This document shows positions 1-11,230 of a DNA stretch of 64,000 bases, piece by piece. Within the stretch, counting starts at the first letter, position 1. Each line of letters starts with the position of its first letter. The stretch is taken from NCBI GenBank assembly GCA_037957365.1, contig JARHVA010002126.1:814001-878000 (forward strand), in the 5' to 3' direction. Both the position numbers and the translations under genes were made by a program. The DNA is from Torreya grandis. Lineage: Eukaryota; Streptophyta; Pinopsida; Cupressales; Taxaceae. The notes under the pieces are model-generated. The model saw only the letters and a program-made list of their open reading frames with translations, searched no databases and had not been told where the DNA came from.

Positions 1-1899
1 AATGCAAATTTTGAGAGTGACAATAATTTCTTGACAAATAAGCATGTATTTATGCATTTTCTCTCTCATCTAACTAACCACCACCACCTAGAGGTACTTG
101 GGAGAGTTAAATACATGATATAATAGTTTTTATAGGAATTTTAGACTATTATATCCTATTTTAAACAAGATATTCCACATTTGGTCCTTATTAGGGTTTT
201 AAGGAAGTTTAACATAGGTTTTAGTGTTAACGACTGTTCAAAAAGGACTACCCCTTAAATCCAAAACCAATGCATATGGATCTTATTTATGACCATTACA
301 AATCTTTCCTTAATAGCTTAGGTTCTCATGCAAAGGTTACATATGCCAATGAACATCTGAAAGTCCTTCTTGGGTTTGCATACCTTCATTATGTGCACTC
401 AAGAGACCTCAAAACCACTTTACATGCCTTTTTATACAAACCATGACCTCATACTTCATGAACATTACTAAAAAAACTTAACATAACACTATCCATGCTT
501 TTCTTCACATATTCACCTTGAAATCTAATCCTCATGCCTCATTAGGCTATGCAAGTTTAAAAATGGTCTAGGTGCAGACCAAGACTAAAGGACCTATCTT
601 CAAAGACTCACTTTGAGACACTTATGAGTGCATCCAAACCTCATTCACATGATCACACAACATTCACAATTTATCATGTGCCTGAGTTCACTCACCTCAT
701 CATGCCACTATCTCATCCCTTCACCATGACATGACTAGGCTCAAGCTTCAAATTCTTAATATGTATATGTTATTTTGTGAATTTTCATGGAATATGAACT
801 TCCAATGTGTCTCAAGCTAAAGTATCTATCAAAATATAACCTCTACTCTATATATTGTGCATAATATATGTCATAAATATAAAAATATGTCCCAAATCAA
901 TGAAAATTGGTGCCAAATACATAAGATTTGTCCCAAGTTACATCTAAATCATGTAAACTATATCAAATTATGCTAATTCTACCAAATTTTTATTTGGATT
1001 CAAGTTTGTATGACATACCCCCATCGATACTCCCCTCCTTCTTTAGGTGAGAGGAAAGCAATCTGGTAGTCACCTAATATCAAAAGGATAAGATAACAAT
1101 GCCATATTTATATCAATCATGTAGTAAAGATGAATATAGTTGCATCATGTGTAAGTAGATGTATCAATGAATAATGCAGTATCCAATCATAACAAGCCCT
1201 AAGATGTATGATACAAATCAAGGTAACATCTATAAGTAACAAGCACAAGGTTAACAAATAATAAATAACACACACAAGAGCACTCAATGTCATGTAAAAG
1301 GGGGTATAATGAGAATGAAAACAAGGGGCATCTTCAAATGTTGCACACTCAAAGGAAGGACATATTCATATTTCCACACACCAATAAAGCAATACTTAAT
1401 GGCAGTATGTCCAACAAATAAGGAACATGTTCAAATGTTCCAAAATCAAAACAAGGTATCAAACAAGAATTACACTCAAGTAAGCCATTCAAAAAGATGA
1501 ATAAGTAAAATTTAAGCACCATCATAAGAATATCATACTAGTTATTACATATATTTGTTATCAAAATGTCCTATAACATAGCATATATAGCACATTGTGC
1601 AAGATTTAAACATGAGTATAGACATGTGTGTGTATTAGTATATAACCTCAATCAAGATAATGTAAAGTGATCATAAAATAAAGTAACATGTATCAATCAT
1701 GATTGATAAAGAAAATTCTCCCAATGTAGTGTGTCACATGGGTGGAGGAAAGGTCGAACATCTATATGCTCATGTATCATGTATCTATTATATGCCTATA
1801 TCACACTTAAGTACCCATGAAACATATGTTTGTATATAAAGGAAATGATATGTGATCTAATACCATAGAGTAAACAACATATATGTGAAAGCTAGAAAA
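1..1899. other. AT-rich non-coding DNA beside gypsy remnant
   Basis: I see no supported gene here. The stretch lies downstream of the minus-strand integrase at 1900-3014, so it is probably that element's 3' untranslated part. Around 1013-1040 the plus strand reads GACATACCCCCATCG followed by CCCCTCC. On the minus strand this is a G-rich tract followed by TGTCATAC, which could be a polypurine tract next to an LTR start. I found no second LTR copy to confirm it. Confidence 0.4.
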
Positions 1900-3014
1900 C
1901 TCTTTATTTTATTTTATTTTGAATTTTTTTACTTTTTTTTTTTACATAAATTCATAATGTTCATTGGGCTCTTGATGGGATTTCCTTCAATTGTATCTAG
2001 GTGGTACATTCCTTTTATCAAATTTTATGTAACTGCAAATGGGCCTAACCAATTTAGTTTGAATTTCCCTTTCTTGTATTTTTATGCATTGGTATTTTTT
2101 TATTTATTTTTAATACTAGATCACCAACATCAAAGTCACATGGCCAAACCTTTTTATTGTATGTTTGCTTAACCCAGTCCTCATAAAATCATAGATGCTT
2201 TATATCATGTGTGAATTTTTCACCCAACTATTCCAATTTATATAATTGTCTCTCTTAATATTCATTATCTTGAATAATATCATTGAGAGAAACATGCAAA
2301 GATGGGATTTAAATATCAATTGGCATAACTACCTTTGTAACATAAACCAAAACATAAGGTGTGGCTTGAGTACATGTGTGGATGCTTGTGTGATATGCCC
2401 AAAAGGCATAAACCATTTATTGATATCAACATGTATTGTACCATTCAACTATTTTTCTTAGTATTTTGATAATAGTCTTGTTTCTTTCTTCTTATTGACT
2501 ATTACTATCTGGGTAGTAGGGTGTTTAAAAAGTGTGTTTAATTTTGTATTTATTTACAAAATACTTCATCATTTTGTTCTTAAATGATGACCCATTATCT
2601 ATAATAATAATTTAAGGTACATTAAATTAGGAAATAATATTAGTCATTAGAAACCTGCCTATGTCATCTCCAATGGTAAACTCAAGTGAAATTTATTCTA
2701 CCCAATTGGCAAAGTATTCTTTAGCTGTGATTATGAATTTATATTCTCTTACTAATGCCAAATTTATTTTTCCTATAAAATTAATTCCCCAAAGTAAAAA
2801 TGGACACAGTGAAACAACTGGTTGTAACTCATGACATGGAGAATTATTTAGATTTTTATATTTATGACATTGCACACATAATTTAGCATGTTTTGAACAT
2901 TCTTCTTCCATTATGGGTCAATAATAAGCTTATCTTAGCAATTTTTAAGACAACGCTTTTCCAATGAAGTGTTCCCCAAACTCACTATCATGGATCTCTA
3001 GAAGTGAAATTCTT
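1900..3014 (-). pseudogene. decayed Ty3/gypsy (Tat-like) integrase
   Basis: Integrase joins retrotransposon cDNA to host DNA. Read on the minus strand, three parts are visible in order. The HHCC zinc-binding region at about 3010-2830 includes CVQCHKY. The catalytic core at about 2790-2250 includes a block like WGINFIGKI, then IDNGSSFKN for the second Asp region, and a glutamate after the SNSQ segment. The C-terminal part at about 2240-1920 includes VGDLVLKIN and FKLNWLGPF, typical of the GPY/F module. There is no chromodomain. Many stops and a few frame changes interrupt it, so no protein is possible. It belongs with the RNase H remnants at 4.7-8.7 kb; the small LTR element at 3015-4662 separates the two parts. 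Family assignment is firm; lineage rests on the archaeal RNase H upstream. Confidence 0.8.
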
Positions 3015-3362
3015 TGCTATGCCCTTATCTTATGACATGTCTAAGTATATGTGTGGCCGACTTGTGGTAACATACCTCTTTTATATTCTTGTCAAATTTA
3101 TCTATGTTCTTATTAGATCAGCCTATGGAATAACCATGTATAAATAGACTATATATAATAGGTAGTAGTTAGTCTTAGAGTATAATATTATGAGTTTTTG
3201 TCTTATTGCATTGTTGTGGAAGTTTCCCCCTTGAAGTGGCTTAGTCATAATATTCAAGTATTCTAATCTTTCACCAATTGTTATTATGAATCTAATTCTT
3301 CTATTATTAATTCTATGATATATTATTCTATTATTTTGAATCATCTACATAATTTAAATACA
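3015..3362 (+). repeat. left LTR of the 1.65-kb element
   Basis: It begins TGCTATGCCC and ends AAATACA. It aligns along its whole length with 4314-4662, with scattered substitutions and small indels, so the insertion is old. It contains an AATAACC/TATATA-rich block near 3129-3165 that could hold promoter signals; this is not demonstrated. Confidence 0.75.
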
Positions 3363-3364
3363 AG

Positions 3365-3376
3365 TTGTATCAGATC
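3365..3376 (+). other. primer-binding site, tRNA-iMet type
   Basis: TTGTATCAGATC starts 2 nt after the left LTR. The usual plant primer site is TGGTATCAGAGC, so 10 of 12 positions agree. Confidence 0.6.
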
Positions 3377-4299
3377 TTTGATTTGGGTAAGTTTATGTGG
3401 CATACTTTTTTTCAGATCTAATGTATTGAGCACTAGAAGGTCAAAAAAAATAACTTGTGATATAGGAAGAATTGATTTTTTTCCATCACCATATTTTGTT
3501 TGTGGATTTTTTTTACAAAAAAGGAAAAAAGTATGTAAAAATATTTAACCTTGTGCAAATTCATAATTGTTGGATTCATCTCTGCAAGACAATCGCAATG
3601 GTATATTCTATTGATACACTTTTTTGGGCTGATTTTTTTCACCCTTGTGCATATTAGCATTCATTGTATTTGTCTTAGCAAGGCAATCCCAATGGTATCA
3701 TCCATTGATAAAAAAATTAGGGTTACAACCCTCCTAAGGTTTGTGCATAGCTGGGCTTAACACTCATGGACATGGGAAAGGCAAATAAATGCCTAAAACT
3801 CCTCATCAGGATGACATAGATTCTAAAAATTTAGATCCAAGAATTTTAATGGTGGTTCAACACCTTTAATCAAATTTACAAGTCATGGTGTGAAAATATG
3901 ATCTACATGCAGTTCAAGGGGAATTCATGGGGATGATAGGGGATATGAATGGCTTGAGGTATCAATTGTAACAATTAACTAGGAAATTATCATGGCCTAC
4001 AAGCTATAATTCACCTAGTCCACTCACAGACATCTAGTATTCCATATATCTTGATAGAAGAAGGTAGTTAGCCATAGAGTTTCTACTTAGACTAAGTTTC
4101 TTGAATTATATGAGAAAGGTCAGGCTATTATGGATCTTGAAATGATCCTTTGAACACACACTAAGCAATTATGAACTAGAGCAATTCATGAGAATTTGAT
4201 CAAATAGAATAATGTGCATTATGAAGATGCAACATGGGAGGGTGAATCTTTATTGCAGTAACACTCAAAGTTGAGTTAACGTTGATGACATAATTTTTT

Positions 4300-4313
4300 T
4301 GAAGGGGAGGGCA
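4300..4313 (+). other. polypurine tract of the 1.65-kb element
   Basis: TGAAGGGGAGGGCA abuts the right LTR at 4314. A purine run in this place primes plus-strand DNA synthesis in LTR elements. Confidence 0.6.
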
Positions 4314-4662
4314 TGCTATATCCTTATCCTATGGCATGTCTAGGGATATGTGTGGATGACTTGTGACATACATATCTCTTTTATATTCTTGTCACATTTC
4401 TCTATGTTGTTATTGGGTCAACCTATGGAATAACCATGGTTAAGTAGACTATATATAGTAGGTAGTAGTTAGTCTTATAGGGTCATATTGTGAATTTTTT
4501 TCTTATTGCATTGTTGTGAAGGTTTCCCCCTCAAAGCAGATCAATAATAATATTCAATTATTCTCTTTTTTCACCAAATTTTATTGTGTATCTACTTATT
4601 CTATTCTTAATTCTATGATTTATTATTCTATTATTGAAAATCATCTAGGTAATTTCATTACA
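4314..4662 (+). repeat. right LTR of the 1.65-kb element
   Basis: It is the partner of 3015-3362, starting TGCTATATCC and ending CATTACA. The next five bases, TTATT, match the left flank TTCTT at four of five positions. Confidence 0.75.
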
Positions 4663-5274
4663 TTATTACCTCATCTTTGCTAAGACATCAGAGTAACTAT
4701 CCATAAAAACCTATGTTGAATAAGGATTCCCTAATAATGGCATACCAGAGTGCCTCCCTCTACATTTTTCATTTGTCATTCTTAATAAAATTATTGGGTA
4801 TAAAATCTTAGTATAGAAAATTATAAATATCACCATACCATTTTGTATTTGATGCACCATGTGTAACTACTAGAACTACTAAATCATTCATTTTGTCTAG
4901 AAGGACTATTTCAAATAATCTGAACATATGTCCCTAAATTGGATGGGAGATAATATTATGAAATGAATAGTTTTTGGGTTCTATGTAATTACACATGGAG
5001 AGTATGGTAATATTTTTGATCCATTCCCCATTTATTATATTGGAGAGAATTTAAAATTATAAAATTTTGAATAATATAGGCATATTCTTGATATTTGTTT
5101 TTCAGTTAGACTATAGATAGGTCCAAATTATCTAAAATTGTCCCTCTAGTTTAATTTAAGGCTTTTGTAACTTTTGTATCTTAAAATTTATGTAATCATT
5201 ATTGATATCAAGAGAAATTAATGATGTTGCACTAGCCATTACATCAACATGATAATTATATTTACGTGGGATAA
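4663..5274 (-). pseudogene. decayed archaeal-type RNase H end plus linker (gypsy pol)
   Basis: On the minus strand, 5386-5156 encodes a piece reading VVNQVKN followed by a stretch ending IIPRKYN and then MASATS. These blocks match the C-terminal half of the second, archaeal-type RNase H that marks the Tat/Ogre group of plant gypsy elements. The stretch 5150-4663 corresponds in position to the linker before integrase and is badly decayed. The small LTR element is inserted directly after it. It is not functional. Confidence 0.65.
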
Positions 5275-6577
5275 TTTTGATAGAAAATGTATTGATTGTT
5301 TCTTTCAATATGTCTACCATTAATTTATATGGAAGTAAATGCTCTTGTTTGGTTTGGTATATATTTTTAACTTGATTAACAACCAAATGAGAGTCACCAT
5401 AAACCTAATTATTCTTGACAAGGAGTTTATGTGTGACATACAACCCGATGATCAGGACTTTATATTTTTAGTGTAAGGAAAGGTTAGTCTATAATAAAAT
5501 GGCATGTATTCTCCTTCAAGGGTATGCATATAATGATTGAAATTTCACCTATCATACATTTTTATACGTCGAAGAATATGGTCTAGGTGCTACTAGCTAT
5601 ATGATATGATGTTAACTCATAATAGAAATAATTGTTTGTTGGAAGAGGTTCTACCAATGGTCCACAGCTAACTAATCAACTAAAACTTGGAATTTTACTA
5701 TTTTTTGAGATATGAGCTTAAGATCAAACTCTGTGAGTAACACTACCCACTTAGTTATCTATATTGCTAGATGGGTTTTATTCATGAGAATATTTAAAGG
5801 GTCTTCTTTTACCATTACATGGATCTCACTATTAAGGAGGTAATTTCATAACTTCTATATTTTAAAAACTAATGTCAAATATATTATTACCATAGTAGTA
5901 TACTTATATTCTCATAGTTTCTCATGAGTAATAAACCAAACATTTTTATTGGCCCCAAAACTATAAACAATACATTTCTATAAATTACCATCCATATGCT
6001 AACTTTTTTTATGGTTGTGTCTAGTAGATCCAAGGCTCTAATAACTTTTCTCATTTTTTTAAATTTTTTTGTGATCATTGCAAAAATACACTTATACTCA
6101 TTTCCATAACTAGGTATCTATATCTAAAAATGGTAAGCAAAACAATGTGTTTTAGGTTTTGCATTACACCAAGGAACATCTAAGCTTATTTTCTATTTTT
6201 TAAATCCCTTAAGAGATTAAAATATTAAAAATAATGCTCAAATAATTACAATAATTTATCAAGGATGAAAATCAATACAATAAAACATGTCACTCATATG
6301 AACTTCAATGCCACAATGAATGTTTAATGATTGCTAGATTTCTCTAAAATAATTTTAGATGCTTAATAAATTCTTATAAATAATAAATGCCAAATTCTTT
6401 TTCAAATAATATTTAGATGCTTAAACACACTAAGATGATTGTGTATTTCTAGATGATATGAGTACAAATTAAGACTCTATTGGTATGTAAATCAATATCA
6501 AATGGTCTAAAAAAATACATGACGACAATCACTTATGTACCATAATTAACTAGAACCACATAAATCCTAGAAACATA
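5275..6577 (-). pseudogene. gypsy RNase H remnant, tandem copy A
   Basis: On the minus strand, about 5912-5690 holds the tail of the first RNase H, including WVVLLTEFDLK followed by LISQKIVK, which corresponds to the conserved KWxxxLxEFD region. About 5400-5275 holds the start of the archaeal RNase H piece (LVVNQVKN). The segment 5933-6110 stays open for about 60 codons, but I cannot assign it. The whole unit is repeated in the same orientation at 6578-8727, so a tandem duplication happened after the element inserted. Stops and frame changes are frequent. Confidence 0.65.
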
Positions 6578-8727
6578 TTTTTGATAAGAAATGTGTCGAC
6601 TGTTTCTTTCAATATGTCTATCATTAATTGATATAGAATTAAATGCTCTTGTTTGGTTTGGTAGATATTTTTAACTTGATTAACAACCAAATGAGAGTCA
6701 CCATAAACCCAAATATTCTTGACATGGAGCTTATGTGAGACATACAACCTAATGGTCAAGGATTTATATTTTTCTATATTTTCAGTGCAAGGAATGGTTA
6801 GTCTATAAAAAATGGCATTTATTCTCCTTTAGGGGTATGAATATAATGCTTGCACTTGCACCTCTCATACATTTGTATACATTGAAGAACATAGTCCAAG
6901 TGTTACTGTCTAGATGATATGATGTTAACTCATCATAGAAATCCTCTCTTATTAAAAGAGGGTCTATTAAAGGTCCATAACTAGTTGATTAACTACAACT
7001 TGATATTTTACTAATTCTTGAGATATTAACTTAATATCAAACTTTGTGAGTAACATTACCAACTTAGTTATCTATCCTACTAAATGGGTTTTGTTTATGA
7101 GAATATTTAAAGTGTCTTCCTTAAACATTACATGGATCTCACTATTAATCATGTAATGTCATAAATTCTACGTATAAAAAATTGATTCTAGACATAGTAT
7201 TTCCATAGTAATATACTTATATTCATAACCAATAAATTGATGATTGATGTAGTAAATTGAGTTTTCCTAGTGATTTTCATCATATTGTGCTAATAGGGCC
7301 CCTAATTCATCATGGGTTGTTGAAATAAGTAGTAATGATTTATCTAGTATTGGAGGCATTGAAAGAATCTAAAGTATATGCAATACATAGTGAATATAAA
7401 CACAATAGATCTAGTGGTGTAATTAGTAAGTAAAGACACGGATCAATGTTGACATAGAATTTAACATGGAAAACATCAAAAAGGTAAAAAAAACTATAGG
7501 TTGATCTTATTCATATAATTGAGAAACATAACCCAATACAAAAGCCTTCTTCCTCTCACTTCTTCTCTGAACAATATTCATAAAACACTTCATAGTGATA
7601 TTTAGCACACGCAAATATTAGAATGGCAAATATTGGGGTGTGGAGCTGGATCGTTGTATTCAATGGGACCAAACCTCTTCTTGAGAAACATAAAATGAAT
7701 ATTAATATAATATGTTTTATTATTGTATTTACACAATGATTTAACTCATGTTAAATAACAATAATAAAATATTTATTATTTACCTATGTAAATGTGCTAA
7801 GGGTCTAATAAATGTACCACTTAATCATTATATGTTCCAACACTCCCCCTTAATGTTAAATGGAGATACATACTATAGGCACATTAATAAATGAATTATA
7901 CTCCATGAATCAACTATAATGAGTTTAGAAGGCATGTAAAATCTAAAGGATTTTAAAAACTTCATCATGCTAAAATCACATTTTGAACAAACTAAATTAT
8001 AATCCATAAATTACTTAAAGTAACTTTAGGCTAGCATGATTGTGAGATTACATCTCATAGTTTCTCATGAATAATCAACCAAACATTTTTATTGGCCCCA
8101 AAATCGTAAACAATACATTTCTGTAAATTGTCATACATATGTTAACTTTTTTGATGAGTGTGTCCAATAGATCCAAGGCTCTAATAACTTTTCTCATTTT
8201 TTAAAACTTTTCTTTAATCATTGTGAAAATACACTTATACTCCTTTCCCTAACTAAGTATCTAGATCTAAAAATAGTAAGGAAAACAATGTGTTTTAGGT
8301 TTTACATTACACAAAGGAACATCTAAGTATCCTTGATATTTTTAAAATCGCTTAAGAGTTTAAAATATTAAAAATAATGATCAAATATTTACCATAATTC
8401 ATCAAGGATGCATATCATTACAATAAAACATGTTGCTCAGATGAAATTCAATGCCACAATGAATATTTTAATGATTGCTTGATTTCTCTAAAATAATTTT
8501 AGATGCTTAATAAATTCTCATAAATAATAAATGCCAAATTATTTTTCAAATAATATTTAGATGCTTAAATGCACTAATATGATTGTGTATTTTTGGATGA
8601 CATGAGGGTAAATTAGGACTCTACTGATATGTAAACCAATATCAAATGGTCTTAAAAAAAATAAAAAATACATGACCACAATCACATATGTACCATAACT
8701 AATCAGAACCACATAAAACCTAGAAAC
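6578..8727 (-). pseudogene. gypsy RNase H remnant, tandem copy B with insertion
   Basis: It repeats copy A: 6578-7228 matches 5275-5905, and 8054-8727 matches 5907-6577. The archaeal RNase H motif here reads VYGDSHLVVNQVKN, better preserved than in copy A. About 825 bp at 7229-8053 has no counterpart in copy A. The two copies differ at many positions by eye, so the duplication is not recent. Confidence 0.65.
7229..8053. other. unassigned insertion present only in tandem copy B
   Basis: This block interrupts copy B at a point where copy A runs straight through. It includes CCAACACTCCCCCTTAATG near 7838, a type of sequence I associate with plant LTR-element boundaries, but that is only an impression. 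I could not find clear terminal repeats or a target duplication, so it could be a solo LTR, a truncated element, or sequence lost from copy A. Confidence 0.45.
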
Positions 8728-10494
8728 ATATACTTTGTGTTTGTAAGTGCCAAAATGTCAAGTGTAAAGTTAAGGAAAGACCATCACAGAATCATAAAAT
8801 TAAGAGTATAGAGAAATGAAAGACATAGAAAAAGGGAGACATAATGACAAGCCACAAAATATACCAATAACACCTAATATAAACCAATAACTAAAAAACA
8901 CACAAATATCTTAGACCTATGTAATTCAATGATTAAGAAACACCTAGAAAAATAATAGTTAAATGTTACCACTTACATTTTTGATTATGTAATTTTTTCA
9001 CAATAGTTGTCCCTTCAACATATCCCTTCATATATTATGACAATTTTTTTGTTAACTATCAAATACTAAATTTATTTTAACTATTAACAACTTAATTTTT
9101 TTAATGGTCCCCACCCACACACACAAACAAATAATCCGATGTGATTGGTCTTCTCCCAAGAAAATAATTAATGCAAATTTTTTTGAGGAAATAAAAATAT
9201 TATCACTGCGACATCCATCTACATGTGAAACAATGTGTTAAACGAAATAATTCTTAAGAAGTTTTTAGAACAAATGCATAATTTTTAATGTCTTGCGAAC
9301 ATATAAAATACAATATACCCAATTGCTGAAAAGCCAATCGTACAAAATTTTTGTGAGAGCTTGTACATTCTAAAAGAGCATATTTATTGAGAACAATGTT
9401 CCACATGTATTTCTCTTTTCCCATCTTCAAATTAATCTTTTAAATCTAACACGACAAAATTATAACTCAATAATGATTGCTGGTGTGACTATAAATTCCC
9501 CAAGTGAAATGGAGTGGTGTTTATCCCCATTCTCTTCCAAAGGTGAGTCTTTGTTCTCATAAGGTGGACTATGTAATCACCACATATGTTGAGCATTAGC
9601 TAAGGAAGTCCCAACCCTTCAAATTACTAACATCATATGGTTTTCTTGAAAAACTTAGCTATGAGGGGCAACTAGTGGGCCATAAGGTTGAATAACAAGG
9701 AGGAGAGGGGAATGAAACTCTCTACTTTTTCATAATGTACTTTGGGTTTGCTATTAGAAACAAGATTAGCAAAGGCTTTCTTGTATGCAACACTAATCTA
9801 CCCATCATTTTTACAACCACATATTGCTTTTTTCCATATGGTATTTGTTTAGCATGTAGCCTTGAGTAGACCATGAGGGGACAACCACAAATCCTATGGC
9901 TATGAATGATATGGTGGCAGCAACATTGCATCTCCGCTTCCGCTTCCTTCTTTTAAGTTTATTACTCCGCTCGCGGACAGAAAAAACAGAAATGCTTGAA
10001 CAGGAAAAGAAGTGACAAGTACCAGGGAGTGTATAGATCAGTTCTATGTCCCCTCAGCCATGTACAAACTTTGACTTCTTTACTCTATCACAATTGCTTA
10101 TGATCACGATGAAATAGCTTTTCTTCTGGAGTGATGTATGTGCAGGCCGTGATTAAATGCACCGTCATATGCATGAATTTCAATATAATAATATTATGCA
10201 TAAACGCTGTCACATCAAATATTAACTCTATTTGATAAGTGTCAGGCACCATCATGAACTTGTGTCGTGTGAGGTCCTTTCGCCTTACAAATGCAATGGG
10301 TGCAAAGATTATGGACCCAAACGTGCATATAAGTGCATCACAAAAAACTCAAACCGCGTGTTTTTTTTTTTTTAACTTGAACTCTCACACGTCTTGTTTG
10401 CTCCTGTCTACAGTCTGGATAAATTGGTTTTCAATGCAACAAAGAGCACATGAGGTACACTAGCACGACCTGTGAGAAAGCTATTAAAGGAGAT
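8728..10494. other. unassigned DNA
   Basis: No gene is supported. The first part is AT-rich. From about 9900 the base composition becomes more balanced and the sequence looks low-copy, continuing into the coding-like patch at 10495-10908. Short open frames at 9722-9931 and 10239-10463 show no recognisable motif. Confidence 0.4.
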
Positions 10495-10908
10495 CTATAT
10501 ACATCTAGCGATCCTCCTTACATAGGGTTTCTTCCCGTTGGTTTGATACTTCCTTATTGAGGTGTTTTTCGAAGCCATCTTCATCCTCTGGTACTTGTTC
10601 GTGACAGAGGAGGATACATTTGCGAGTGCTGCAACAATTGGAGAAATCAACCTTGGAGATATCAATGCAATAACCATATATGCAAGGTTATAGTGGATTT
10701 GGGGTGTGTAAAATGTTATGTTCATGATATTCCAAGGGTAAGTGACATTGAAATTCTATTGATGATCTGTGCGGTTGCCCTTGTTGCTTGGATTTTTATA
10801 CTCTTTGCTGGCGATATTGTAAATGGTATTTCCGGTGAAATCGCTAATTTTGTGTGTGAAACTGTTGGTGTTGCTGCAGAGGTTGCCGATGTAAAATTGC
10901 AACGCTAA
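10495..10908 (+). pseudogene. unrecognised coding-like patch, possibly a broken small membrane protein gene
   Basis: I do not recognise a family. Two plus-strand frames look coding-like. One runs through 10555-10693 with a hydrophobic run (FFEAIFILWYLFVTEED) and ends at a TAG. The other, in a different frame, runs 10693-10908 with a hydrophobic segment (CAVALVAWIFILFAGDIV) and ends at TAA. An AATAAA sequence follows about 25 nt after that stop. A frameshift or a missed intron (AAGGGTAAGTGA near 10734 resembles a splice donor) would be needed to join them. The patch is richer in G and C than its surroundings. It could equally be chance open frame. Confidence 0.2.
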
Positions 10909-10921
10909 AGATTTATTTAAC

Positions 10922-11030
10922 CATGTAATTTTGAGAAATAAATGATTTCAGTGGTTAAATGACATGATTTTACCGGTGGTGGTTGATTTTTTTTTTAATA
11001 AACTTATTTATTATTTCTCCAAATTACATG
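10922..11030. repeat. small inverted repeat after the coding-like patch
   Basis: CATGTAATTTTGAGAAATAA at 10922-10941 faces its reverse complement at 11011-11030 with one mismatch, around a loop of about 70 nt that contains an oligo-T run. Confidence 0.5.
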
Positions 11031-11230
11031 ATTATTTATTTATGTTCGAATCAATTAGCATTGGGTCTTCTTACAAAGTGACTAGATACATCCTGAGTGT
11101 TATTACATCTCTTATGTGTTATTTTATATATTTTAATTCTATACATTATATATGTTATAGCTTTAATTATTTTAATTACTTTATCATATATCATTCAGTT
11201 GAATTTATGTATTTTTTAAACAATATTTAA

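Larger units (their letters stand above)
3015..4662 (+). mobile_element. 1.65-kb non-autonomous LTR retrotransposon (TRIM/SMART-like)
   Basis: Two direct repeats of about 348 bp, both starting TGCTAT and ending in CA, enclose about 950 bp of internal DNA without recognisable gag or pol. Just inside the left repeat lies TTGTATCAGATC, two mismatches from the initiator-methionine tRNA primer site TGGTATCAGAGC. Just before the right repeat lies the purine tract GAAGGGGAGGGCA. Flanking pentamers are TTCTT on the left and TTATT on the right, an imperfect target duplication. The element must have used proteins made elsewhere. It sits between the linker and the integrase of the older gypsy copy, so it is younger than that copy. 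Confidence 0.75.
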
